A DNA stretch of 64,000 nucleotides from the NCBI GenBank assembly GCA_965229335.1, contig OZ245874.1, positions 3,224,001 to 3,288,000 on the forward strand, in the 5' to 3' direction. Positions 8,746 to 15,381 of the stretch are shown one piece after another. Position numbers and translations under genes: made by a program. The DNA is from JAFKFH01 sp017307375. GTDB taxonomy: Bacteria; Pseudomonadota; Alphaproteobacteria; Ferrovibrionales; Ferrovibrionaceae. Under the pieces are notes generated by a model. The model ran no database searches. It was given only the letters and a program-made list of their open reading frames with translations, and had not been told where the DNA came from. Each line of letters opens with the position of its first letter. The first letter of the stretch is position 1.

Positions 8746-9240
8746 TCAGCCGTATTTTTCGGTTAGCTGAAACAGCCCGTCGATCACCGCCCGCTGCGTC
8801 GGATCGTCCTCCGCCTGGGGCTGGGCCAGGATCAGATAGAGCGCGTCGACATGCACCCTGATCACGTCGAGGCCCTTGGCATCGAGCCCGTCCCGGTGAT
8901 GGACAAAATCGTTCAGCGATTTGGCGGCGGCCGTCGCCAGCGGATAGCCCAGCGTGCCGCCCAGCCCCTTGATGGCGTAGGACACCGCCTGGGTCTCGAC
9001 GATGAAGGCGGCGGCGGCCTCGGGCGTTGCCAGCGCCGCGGCCTGCAGCGCGCGCAATTTCGCCAAAAGCGGCGCCACCGAAGCGACGAAGCGGTCGCGC
9101 GAGCGGTTGACCACAGTCTCGAAGCCCGACACCAGATCGGGCGTCAACGCCAGTTCCAGGCCCTTCTGGTAATTGACGGCCTTGCGCTTCAAATCCTGTC
9201 GGGCGCTGATGAAGCGCGCCCGCCTGCCGCCACCGGTCAT
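8746..9240 (-). CDS. HPt-like protein lacking the phospho-histidine
   Basis: 164 residues, all-helical by composition. The central segment SYAIKGLGGTLGYPLATAA (residues 87-105) matches the histidine-phosphotransfer core H-x-L/I-K-G followed by the Gly-Tyr-Pro variant found next to receiver proteins in Rhodospirillales. Here the position of the phosphorylated His is Tyr88, while the following Lys91-Gly92 is kept. The protein therefore cannot carry a phosphoryl group on the usual residue. It begins 4 bases after the stop of the receiver gene upstream (9245-9760), so the two form one transcript and probably work together. Its stop codon abuts that of comEC. Alternatives: a binding-only HPt (as known for HPt-like kinase inhibitors), or a diverged helical protein of other function. 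Confidence 0.7.
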   Translation of the reverse strand: MTGGGRRARFISARQDLKRKAVNYQKGLELALTPDLVSGFETVVNRSRDRFVASVAPLLAKLRALQAAALATPEAAAAFIVETQAVSYAIKGLGGTLGYPLATAAAKSLNDFVHHRDGLDAKGLDVIRVHVDALYLILAQPQAEDDPTQRAVIDGLFQLTEKYG

Positions 9241-9244
9241 CGGA

Positions 9245-9760
9245 TCAGGCGGTTACGGATTGACGCGGGGCCGATTCGCGCCGGTCAGGCCCCTGGAACG
9301 GCTCGGGTCTCCGGCGGCGGTCGGGACCGAAATAGGTGCCGGCGTCGACGAACTGCCGGGGTCGCGCAATGACCGAGATCAGCCGCTTGTAGAGGGCGTC
9401 GACGGTAAAGGGCTTGGCCAGGAATTCGGTGATGCCCTGATCACGCGCCTCGGCGACGTATTCGCGTTCGGAACGGGCGGTCAGCATGATGACCGGCAGC
9501 AGGCGGTCGGGCGAATTGCTGGAGGTCCGGATGAAATGCACGAACTCGAAGCCGTTCATCGGCGCGGTTTCGAGCTCGGTAATGACGATGTCGAACGGTT
9601 CCTGGCGCAGCAGTTCGATCGCCCGCTCGGTCGTCGCGCATTTGACGACGCCGATCGCGCCCAGCATCTGCAGCACATCCTTGAGCAGGTCCGCCGACAG
9701 CGGATGCGGGTCGATGACCAGGAAGCGCACCTGCGCAAAATCGATCTTGGCCGAAGACAT
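9245..9760 (-). CDS. Stand-alone receiver-domain protein with Glu in place of the phospho-Asp
   Basis: 171 residues: a CheY-like receiver domain (about 10-130) plus a tail with two FGPDRRRR/GPDRRES-type repeats seen in Rhodospirillales single-domain receivers. Aligned to a receiver, beta-3 reads FDIVITELETAPMNG, so Glu62 stands where the phosphorylated Asp should be. The acidic pair is reduced to Asp17-Pro18. The switch Thr (VIMLTARS) and the conserved Lys (FLAKPF) are present. It is a pseudo-receiver; Asp-to-Glu can mimic the phosphorylated state in some regulators. The start at 9760 is well supported by GGAGGG 7 bases upstream; longer in-frame starts are not. It is followed after 4 bases by the HPt-like gene that lacks its His. 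The upstream region 9785-9870 is unusually AT-rich and probably holds the promoter. Confidence 0.85.
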   Translation of the reverse strand: MSSAKIDFAQVRFLVIDPHPLSADLLKDVLQMLGAIGVVKCATTERAIELLRQEPFDIVITELETAPMNGFEFVHFIRTSSNSPDRLLPVIMLTARSEREYVAEARDQGITEFLAKPFTVDALYKRLISVIARPRQFVDAGTYFGPDRRRRPEPFQGPDRRESAPRQSVTA

Positions 9761-9904
9761 GACGACGCCCTCCGCACTCCTCATCGGAACCAGTGACTCA
9801 CTATAACGTAAGTTGCATCGTGTTTTATGAAAATAATCATCAAAGACGCGTAAGATTGAAGTAAGCTCAGCGCGCCGGGATAATCGCAACGATCAAAGTC
9901 GGGC

Positions 9905-9939
9905 AAAAGAAAACGCGGCCCGGCAGTCCGGACCGCGTT
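9905..9939 (-). terminator. Intrinsic terminator of lexA
   Basis: On the minus strand a 12-bp stem (arms 9928-9939 and 9912-9923, one G-T pair) with a four-base loop is followed by TTTCTTTTG. It lies 27 bases downstream of the lexA stop and separates lexA from the receiver-HPt unit. Confidence 0.85.
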
Positions 9940-9966
9940 GCACAAGCCACCCCGTGCGTGCGCGCT

Positions 9967-10767
9967 TCAATAGCGGCGCAAGAGTCCGACGAGGCGGCCC
10001 TGGATGCGCACCCGGTCGGGCCCGAAGATGCGGGTCTCGTAAGCCGGGTTGGCAGCTTCGAGAGCGACCGAATTGCCCTTGCGGCGCAACCGCTTCAGCG
10101 TCGCCTCCTGGTCGTCGATCAGCGCCACGACGATCGAACCGTTCTCGGCCACGTCACACCGCTGGATGATGACGGTGTCACCGTCGAGAATGCCCGCATC
10201 GACCATCGAGTCGCCGGCAACCTCGAGCGCATAGTGCTCGCCCATGCCGACGAAGGAGCCGGGCACCTCGACCTGGCGGGAATAATCGCGCAGCGCTTCG
10301 ATCGGCGTGCCGGCGGCGATGCGGCCATAGAGCGGCAGGGCCAGCAGATCGTTGCTGGGCACCGGCACGGCCCCGGCGGGCATGCCGGTCGAGATCGAGG
10401 CATTGCCGGCACCACCGCGGATCACGTTGGGCTCGAAGCGGCGCGGGCTTGCGGCGATGCCGGCCGTGGTCCCTTCCGGCGCAGCGACCATCTCGGGGCT
10501 CGGTGCCGAGGCGACGGCCGGCGCAGCGCCGGCATTCCGGCGAGGCAGGGCGGTTTCGGGCAGGCGAAGCACTTCGAGTGCACGGGCACGATGCGCAAGA
10601 CGACGGATGAAGCCGCGTTCCTCGAGCCCGGTGATCAGCCGATGAATGCCGGATTTCGACCGCAGATTCAGCGCGTCCTTCATTTCGTCGAACGAGGGAG
10701 AGACGCCGGAATGCTGAAGATGCTGGTGAATATACATCAGCAGTTCGTGTTGCTTACGCGTGAGCAT
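9967..10767 (-). CDS. lexA: LexA SOS repressor with an unusually long linker
   Basis: 266 residues; E. coli LexA has 202. Residues 1-70 are the winged-helix DNA-binding domain (MLTRKQHELLMYIHQHL, SPSFDEMKDALNL). The C-terminal S24 peptidase domain has the self-cleavage site Ala152-Gly153 (GRIAAGTP), the catalytic Ser187 (GDSMVDAG) and Lys225 (ATLKRLRRKG). Between them lies an Ala/Pro-rich linker of about 70 residues, which accounts for the extra length. LexA represses DNA-damage genes and cleaves itself when RecA forms filaments. The start at 10767 is supported by family alignment; an upstream in-frame start would add 15 unrelated residues. A perfect alphaproteobacterial LexA box lies 85 bases upstream, so it is autoregulated. 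moeA is directly upstream on the same strand. Confidence 0.96.
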   Translation of the reverse strand: MLTRKQHELLMYIHQHLQHSGVSPSFDEMKDALNLRSKSGIHRLITGLEERGFIRRLAHRARALEVLRLPETALPRRNAGAAPAVASAPSPEMVAAPEGTTAGIAASPRRFEPNVIRGGAGNASISTGMPAGAVPVPSNDLLALPLYGRIAAGTPIEALRDYSRQVEVPGSFVGMGEHYALEVAGDSMVDAGILDGDTVIIQRCDVAENGSIVVALIDDQEATLKRLRRKGNSVALEAANPAYETRIFGPDRVRIQGRLVGLLRRY

Positions 10768-10851
10768 GGTAGCGCGCTCTCCCCTCAGGCAATGCCCTGG
10801 ATCCGAATGCATGCCGACGGTTGTCGGAACGAAACGGCAACTGACGATATT

Positions 10852-10866
10852 GTTCTAGTTTGGTTC
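10852..10866 (-). promoter_or_regulatory. SOS box (GTTC-N7-GTTC) upstream of lexA
   Basis: The direct repeat GTTC-N7-GTTC occupies 10852-10855 and 10863-10866 with a 7-base spacer. This is the LexA recognition sequence established for alphaproteobacteria. It is between the moeA stop and lexA, so it marks a lexA promoter independent of the trp/moa transcript and implies autorepression. Confidence 0.85.
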
Positions 10867-10890
10867 TGCAAGCCCGTCAAGGGCCAGATG

Positions 10891-12114
10891 TCAGAAAGCG
10901 CCACCGCCCAGGTCGAGGATCGGCACCGGCACGCCGGCTGCCGCCGCCGGCGCCCCCGGCGGACGCACGATGAAGCAATCGGCATCGGCAAGTGTGGACA
11001 GCATCGACGAGTCCTGGCGGGCGAACGCCGTCGCCACCAGCCGGCCCGCTTCGTCGCGCGTGAGGGTGGCGCGCAGATAATCCTCGCGCCGGTCGTTCTC
11101 CGGCAGGTCGGCACCCAGCCGCGCCTCGCCCATCGGCAGCGGGTTCTGGCCGGTACCGAGCAGTCCGGCAATCGCCTCGGTCAGGAACAGCAGGCCGCAG
11201 ACCAGCGCCGATACCGGGTTGCCCGGCAGGCCGAGCAGCCTGGTCCCGCCGGTTTCCCCGAACATCAGCGGCTTGCCCGGGCGCATCGCGATCTTCCAGA
11301 AATCGAGGCCGGCCCCGCCCTGGCCCAGGACGTCGCGGATCAGGTCATGCTCGCCGACACTGGCCCCGCCGATGGTGACCAGCAGATCACAATGGACCGC
11401 CCCCGCGGCCGCGCGCGCCAGGACGGCCCGATCGTCACGGGCGATACCGAGGTCGACGGGCTCCGCGCCGCAGGCGCGCACGAGTGCGGCAAGGCCGTAG
11501 GCGTTGGAGGCGACGATCTGCGTAGGCCCCAGGGCGTCGCCCGGCCGGCGCAGTTCGTCGCCGGTCGCAAGCAGCGCGATGCGCGGCCGCCGTCGCACCG
11601 GCAGGAAGGCATGGCCCATCGCCGCGGCCAGCGCCACGTGGCGGGCACCGAGCCGGGTACCGGCCTGCAGCTTGGCGTCGCCCTCGCGGAAATCGATGCC
11701 GGCCTTGCGCACGTTGGCGCCGATGGCGCGGCTGGCCTCGTTGATGGTGATGCGGCTGCCGGCGGCGGAGACGTTTTCCTGGATCACGACGGTGTCGGCA
11801 CCGTCGGGCAGGGCGGCACCGGTAAAGATGCGCACGGTTTCACCCGGCCCGACCGTGCCCTCGTAGATTCCACCGGCGGCAACCGCGCCGACCAGATCGA
11901 GCGTGGCGCCGGCCGTCGCGTCCTGGTGACGCGCGGCATAACCGTCCATCGCCGACATCGGCACCGGAGGCTGGGTGCGGCGGGCAGCGAGCGGTTCTGC
12001 CAGGATGCGCCCCCCGGCCTCGGTCAGCCCGACCCATTCGAGCGGGACGGGATCGAACGCGGCGCGGATGCGCGCCTTGGCCTCGGGCACGGGCAGCAGA
12101 TCGGACGGGCTCAT
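10891..12114 (-). CDS. moeA: Molybdopterin molybdenumtransferase MoeA
   Basis: 407 residues, the usual length. It inserts molybdate into adenylylated molybdopterin, the last step of molybdenum-cofactor synthesis, in the cytoplasm. The conserved N-terminal MSAMDGYA motif, the RIFTGAALPDGAD segment of the lyase-like domain, the MPT-binding domain signature TIGGASVGEHDLIRDVL and the substrate loop LPGNPVSALV are all present. It follows moaC by 64 bases on the same strand, so the two cofactor genes share a transcript with trpGDC. Its product is needed by the SUOX-fold molybdoenzyme at 61.4 kb in this window. Confidence 0.95.
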   Translation of the reverse strand: MSPSDLLPVPEAKARIRAAFDPVPLEWVGLTEAGGRILAEPLAARRTQPPVPMSAMDGYAARHQDATAGATLDLVGAVAAGGIYEGTVGPGETVRIFTGAALPDGADTVVIQENVSAAGSRITINEASRAIGANVRKAGIDFREGDAKLQAGTRLGARHVALAAAMGHAFLPVRRRPRIALLATGDELRRPGDALGPTQIVASNAYGLAALVRACGAEPVDLGIARDDRAVLARAAAGAVHCDLLVTIGGASVGEHDLIRDVLGQGGAGLDFWKIAMRPGKPLMFGETGGTRLLGLPGNPVSALVCGLLFLTEAIAGLLGTGQNPLPMGEARLGADLPENDRREDYLRATLTRDEAGRLVATAFARQDSSMLSTLADADCFIVRPPGAPAAAAGVPVPILDLGGGAF

Positions 12115-12178
12115 GGGCCAACTCCTGACGCGGACGGGCCGCCGACTCTAGCGGTAAATCCGCGCGGTGCCAGCCCGA

Positions 12179-12664
12179 TCAGTCCTGGCTGAAATCACCC
12201 GACTTGCCGCCAGCCTTGCGGGTGACGCGGATGTCGGTGATGCGCATGCCGCGGTCGACCGCCTTGACCATGTCGTAGACCGTGAGGGCCGCGACCGAGG
12301 CGGCGGTCAGCGCTTCCATCTCGACGCCGGTCTGGCCGGTCAGCTTGACGGTTGCGACGATGTCGACGGCCGAGTCCGCCCGGTTGGGTTCGAGGTCGAC
12401 CGCGACCTTGGCGATGGCCAGCGGATGGCACAGCGGGATCAGGTCGGCAGTCCGCTTCGCCGCCATGATCCCGGCCAGCCTGGCGACCCCCAGTACATCG
12501 CCCTTCGCCGCCGTGCCGTTCTCGATCAGCTTCAGCGTCTCCGGCTGCATCAGCACGCGGGCGCGCGCTTCCGCGGTGCGGGTCGTGGCGGGCTTGGCCG
12601 AAACGTCGACCATCGCCGCCCGGCCGGCGTCGTCGAAATGGGTCAGGCGCCGTTCGTCGCTCAC
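12179..12664 (-). CDS. moaC: Cyclic pyranopterin monophosphate synthase MoaC
   Basis: 161 residues, normal. It converts the MoaA product (a cyclic hydroxydihydro-GTP) to cyclic pyranopterin monophosphate, an early step of molybdenum-cofactor synthesis. Signatures are LTHFDDAGRAAMVDVSAK at the start, IPLCHPLAIAKVAVD in the middle, EMEALTAASVAALTVYDM and the C-terminal catalytic-lysine loop TRKAGGKSGDF. The start is the GTG at 12664, which overlaps the trpC stop by 4 bases (GTGA); a longer in-frame start inside trpC would add unrelated residues. This overlap implies translational coupling between tryptophan and cofactor genes, a known but functionally unexplained alphaproteobacterial arrangement. 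moaA is not in the window. Confidence 0.95.
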   Translation of the reverse strand: MSDERRLTHFDDAGRAAMVDVSAKPATTRTAEARARVLMQPETLKLIENGTAAKGDVLGVARLAGIMAAKRTADLIPLCHPLAIAKVAVDLEPNRADSAVDIVATVKLTGQTGVEMEALTAASVAALTVYDMVKAVDRGMRITDIRVTRKAGGKSGDFSQD

Positions 12665-13464
12665 GGCGCGGCCAGCGGGTTGCCGAGGATTGCGCGGGTC
12701 GCCGCGGTGACGTCGGCCTCGCGCATCAGGCTTTCGCCGATCAGGAAGGTACGAATGCCTATCCGGGCCATGCGCGCCAGATCGGCGGGGCTGCCCAGGC
12801 CGCTTTCGGAAACCAGTATGCGATCGGGCGGACACATCGCGCGCAGGGCCTCGCTGATGCCGAGATCGATCGACAGGGTCTTGAGGTTGCGGTTGTTGAC
12901 CCCGATCAGCGGCGATTTCAGTCTTAGGGCGCGGGTCATCTCGTCGGCGTCATGCGTCTCGATCAGCACGTCCATGCCGAGGGCGCGGGCGATCTCCTCG
13001 AGCTCGGCGGCCTGCCCGTCGGACAGGCAGGCGAGGATCAGCAGGATGCAGTCGGCGCCGAGTGCGCGGGCTTCGAACACCTGGTAGGGATCGAGCATGA
13101 AATCCTTGCGCAGCGCCGGCAGGTCGACCGCCGCGCGGGCCGCGACGAGGTAGTCGTCATGGCCCTGGAAATATGGCGTGTCGGTGAGGACCGACAGGCA
13201 GGTCGCGCCACCCGCCCGGTAGGCCCGGGCCAGCGTCGCCGGATCGAAATCGGCCCGGATCACGCCCTTCGACGGCGATGCCTTCTTGATCTCGGCGATC
13301 AGCGCATAGCCGCCTGTCGCCGCGCGTTGCAGCGCGGCGATGAAGCCGCGCGGCGGGGCTGCGGCCTTGGCCGCCGCCTCCACCGCGGCCAGCGGGCGCC
13401 GGGCGCGGGCCTGCTGGATATGGTCGCGCTTGACCGCGCAGATCTCGGCAAGCTTGTCGCTCAT
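12661..13464 (-). CDS. trpC: Indole-3-glycerol-phosphate synthase
   Basis: 267 residues, a monofunctional TrpC (no fused TrpF). It closes the indole ring from CdRP in tryptophan synthesis. Conserved (beta/alpha)8-barrel motifs are IAEIKKASPSKG with the catalytic Lys, the SVLTDTPYFQG loop, LRKDFMLDPYQV, GVNNRNLKTL and SESGLGSPADL. Its ATG overlaps the trpD stop by 4 bases and its stop overlaps the moaC start by 4 bases. trpF, trpB and trpA are not in this window. Confidence 0.96.
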   Translation of the reverse strand: MSDKLAEICAVKRDHIQQARARRPLAAVEAAAKAAAPPRGFIAALQRAATGGYALIAEIKKASPSKGVIRADFDPATLARAYRAGGATCLSVLTDTPYFQGHDDYLVAARAAVDLPALRKDFMLDPYQVFEARALGADCILLILACLSDGQAAELEEIARALGMDVLIETHDADEMTRALRLKSPLIGVNNRNLKTLSIDLGISEALRAMCPPDRILVSESGLGSPADLARMARIGIRTFLIGESLMREADVTAATRAILGNPLAAP

Positions 13465-14501
13465 TTTGCCGAGACCGTTTCATGGCTGACCCGGATCAGG
13501 CCATCCAGCGTGCGACGCGCGAGTCCGTCGTCGATCGCACGCGCCGCCTGGGCCGCGCCGTCGCGCAAGGTTTCGGCCCGACCGGCGACGATCAGCGCGG
13601 CTGCCGCATTCATCAGAACGATGTCGCGGTAGGCACCCTGGTGACCGTCGAGCACGGCGTTCAGCGCCAGCGCGTTGGTCGCCGGGTCGCCGCCTTTGAG
13701 CGCCTCGATATCGGCGCGCTCGAGGCCGGCATCCTCCGGCGTCACCTCGAACGAGCGGACCTCGCCGTCGCGCAGTTCGGCGACCAGCGAGCCGGTCGTC
13801 GTCGTCAGTTCGTCGAGCCCGTCGAGACCGTGCACGACCCAGGCGCGCTCGGCCCCCAGGTTGCGCTGGGCATAGGCGATCGGTTCGACCCAGTCGCGGG
13901 CGAAGACGCCCATCATCAGCCGGCGCGTACCGGCCGGGTTGGCCAGCGGACCGACCAGGTTGAAGATCGTGCGCGTGCCGAGCTCGACCCGCGTCGGCCC
14001 GACATGCCGCATCGAGCCATGATGACGCTGGGCCATCAGGAAGCACAGGCCGATCTCGTCCAGCGCCTTCTGCACCAGCGTCATGTCGGCATCGATGTTG
14101 ACCCCGAGGGCGGTCAGCACGTCGGCGGCGCCGCTCTTCGACGACGCCGCGCGGTTGCCGTGCTTGGCGACCGGCACGCCCAGGCTGGCGACGACGATCG
14201 CGGCGCAGGTCGAGATGTTCCAGGTACCGACGCCGTCGCCGCCCGTGCCGACGACGTCGATGGCGCCGGCCGGCGCATTGATGCGGATGGCGCGGGCGCG
14301 CAATGCCAGCACGCCGCCGGTGATCTCCTCGATGGTTTCGCCGCGCACGCGCAGGCCCATCAGGAAGGCGCCCATCTGCGACGGCGTGGCGTCGCCCGCC
14401 ATCATGATGTCGAAGGCGAACTTGGCCTGTTCGATCGACAGGCGCTGGCCGGCCGCGACGAGGCCCAGCAGTTGCTTGAAGTCGGTGATGTCGCCGGTCA
14501 T
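13461..14501 (-). CDS. trpD: Anthranilate phosphoribosyltransferase
   Basis: 346 residues, normal. It transfers the phosphoribosyl group of PRPP to anthranilate, the second step of the tryptophan branch. The PRPP loop VGTGGDGVGTWNIST, the KHGNRAASSKSGAADVL segment and the MRHVGPTRVELGTRTIFNLVGPL anthranilate-binding region are present (given here in part). It overlaps trpG upstream and trpC downstream by ATGA junctions, so the three enzymes are translationally coupled. No fusion to TrpG exists, unlike in enterobacteria. Confidence 0.96.
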   Translation of the reverse strand: MTGDITDFKQLLGLVAAGQRLSIEQAKFAFDIMMAGDATPSQMGAFLMGLRVRGETIEEITGGVLALRARAIRINAPAGAIDVVGTGGDGVGTWNISTCAAIVVASLGVPVAKHGNRAASSKSGAADVLTALGVNIDADMTLVQKALDEIGLCFLMAQRHHGSMRHVGPTRVELGTRTIFNLVGPLANPAGTRRLMMGVFARDWVEPIAYAQRNLGAERAWVVHGLDGLDELTTTTGSLVAELRDGEVRSFEVTPEDAGLERADIEALKGGDPATNALALNAVLDGHQGAYRDIVLMNAAAALIVAGRAETLRDGAAQAARAIDDGLARRTLDGLIRVSHETVSAK

Positions 14502-15091
14502 GCCGCCTGTCTCAGGTTTTCGCCGGTGAGGGCGAGGAAGTTGCGCAGAAGGGCATGGCCGTGCTCGGAGGCGATGCTCTCGGGGTGGAACTGGACGCCG
14601 TGGATCGGCAGGTCGCGGTGATGCAGGCCCATGATCAGGCCATCCTCGCTCTCGGCATTGACGACGAGCGTTTCGGGCAGCCCGGCCCGGTCGACGACCA
14701 GCGAGTGATAGCGGGTTGCCGCGAACTTCTGCGGCAGGCCGGCGAAGACGCCGCTGTCGCCATGGGTCACCGCCGACAGCTTGCCGTGCTTGGGTTCGGG
14801 GGCGCGGACCACCCGCCCGCCGAAGGCCTGGCCGATCGCCTGGTGGCCCAGGCAGACGCCGAGCAGCGGCAGCCGGCTGGTTGCGGCCGCGCCGATCAGC
14901 GCCAGGCAGATGCCGGCGCGGTCGGGATCGCAGGGGCCGGGCGACAGCACGATGCCGCGCGGCCGGCGTTCCAGCACCTCGTCGACGGTCAGCGCATCGT
15001 TGCGGTGCACCTGAATCTCGGCCCCCAGTTCGCCCAGGTAGTGCACGAGGTTCCAGGTGAATGAGTCATAGTTGTCGATCAGGATGATCAT
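14498..15091 (-). CDS. trpG: Anthranilate synthase glutaminase subunit
   Basis: 197 residues, class I glutamine amidotransferase. It supplies ammonia from glutamine to TrpE for anthranilate formation. The catalytic Cys is in GVCLGHQAIGQAFGG, and the His-Glu pair is in GVQFHPESI; the N-terminal MIILIDNYDSFTWNLVHYLG is typical. The ATG at 15091 overlaps by 4 bases the stop of a 30-codon ORF that has a much stronger ribosome site than trpG itself, so trpG translation is probably coupled to it. The trpG start also lies about 150 bases after an attenuator-like hairpin. Its partner trpE is 2.3 kb away in another transcription unit. Some bacteria share such a subunit with aminodeoxychorismate synthase (PabA); that dual use is possible here. 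Confidence 0.95.
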   Translation of the reverse strand: MIILIDNYDSFTWNLVHYLGELGAEIQVHRNDALTVDEVLERRPRGIVLSPGPCDPDRAGICLALIGAAATSRLPLLGVCLGHQAIGQAFGGRVVRAPEPKHGKLSAVTHGDSGVFAGLPQKFAATRYHSLVVDRAGLPETLVVNAESEDGLIMGLHHRDLPIHGVQFHPESIASEHGHALLRNFLALTGENLRQAA

Positions 15092-15180
15092 GGCCGCCCC
15101 GGTGCCTTTTGGGCCGCGACCAAACCGGAAAGCGCCCCGACCGTCAAGGGTGGTCTCGTCGTGCCGATTTCGGGAATCAT
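15088..15180 (-). CDS. 30-residue ORF translationally coupled to trpG
   Basis: A 30-codon ORF beginning MIPEIGTTRPPLTVGALSG. It has the best ribosome site in the region (AGGAGGAGG ending 5 bases before its ATG at 15180), while trpG has only a weak one. Its TGA overlaps the trpG start codon (ATGA), the same junction used by trpG-trpD and trpD-trpC. It contains no Trp codon, so it is not the attenuator peptide, which is a separate ORF at 15278-15346. Likely roles are a translational-coupling cistron that loads ribosomes for trpG, or a small protein in its own right. I do not recognise a family, and the peptide has no clear domain or membrane segment. Confidence 0.55.
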   Translation of the reverse strand: MIPEIGTTRPPLTVGALSGLVAAQKAPGRP

Positions 15181-15240
15181 CTGGTCCTCCTCCTGCTGTC
15201 GTCGGTCGGGAAGGGAACCTTGGCGGTGTCTTGGATCGCG

Positions 15241-15266
15241 GCAGGGCCCCTCGCTGGTGGCCCTGC
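15241..15266 (-). terminator. trp attenuator hairpin (3:4), no U-tract
   Basis: A perfect 8-bp stem (15259-15266 with 15241-15248) and a 10-base loop lie just after the trpL stop on the minus strand. Its proximal arm can alternatively pair, through 15259-15264, with 15283-15288 (6 bp), forming an antiterminator. No run of U follows, so it is either a weak terminator, a Rho-assisted one, or acts through RNA structure on downstream translation. Confidence 0.6.
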
Positions 15267-15277
15267 ATGCATGCGTG

Positions 15278-15346
15278 CTAGGAGGGCCGCTGGCTGTGCC
15301 AGCGCCACCAGCGGCGCGCAAGGATATGGCTGTTCATCGCAGACAT
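15278..15346 (-). CDS. trpL: trp operon leader peptide TrpL
   Basis: A 22-codon ORF (start ATG at 15346, stop TAG at 15278-15280). Residues 9-16 read LARRWWRW: two tandem Trp codons at 15305-15310 and a third at 15299-15301. This fits the trp leader peptides known from alphaproteobacteria. When Trp-tRNA is scarce a ribosome stalls on these codons and changes which hairpins form downstream. Hairpin 1:2 is possible in two registers (15286-15293 with 15308-15315, or 15288-15294 with 15298-15304), hairpin 2:3 is 15283-15288 with 15259-15264, and hairpin 3:4 is 15241-15266. No ribosome site precedes the ATG; the predicted transcription start is on the ATG itself, as reported for the leaderless trpL RNA of Sinorhizobium meliloti. 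A second in-frame ATG lies at 15337. Confidence 0.85.
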   Translation of the reverse strand: MSAMNSHILARRWWRWHSQRPS

Positions 15347-15352
15347 GGCCAA

Positions 15353-15381
15353 ACCATCCCGTCGCCGGCCGCTTTTGTCAA
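15353..15381 (-). promoter_or_regulatory. Predicted promoter of trpLGDC (TTGACA-N17-GATGGT)
   Basis: On the minus strand a perfect TTGACA (15376-15381) is followed after exactly 17 bases by GATGGT (15353-15358, 3 of 6 consensus bases). Seven bases further on is the A of the trpL start codon, so the transcript would be leaderless. The -35 hexamer overlaps the stop codon of the phytase gene upstream. Confidence 0.65.

Noticed and set aside
12115..12178. Moco riboswitch before moeA
   Set aside because: The gap between moaC and moeA is only 64 bases and shows no complex conserved fold.
9958..12192. 744-codon plus-strand frame spanning lexA and moeA
   Set aside because: Spans two well-supported genes on the other strand and an SOS box; composition typical of a GC shadow.
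15241..15266. Strong intrinsic terminator ending a transcript before trpG
   Set aside because: The stem is good but there is no U-tract, so I list it as an attenuator hairpin with a caveat rather than a normal terminator.
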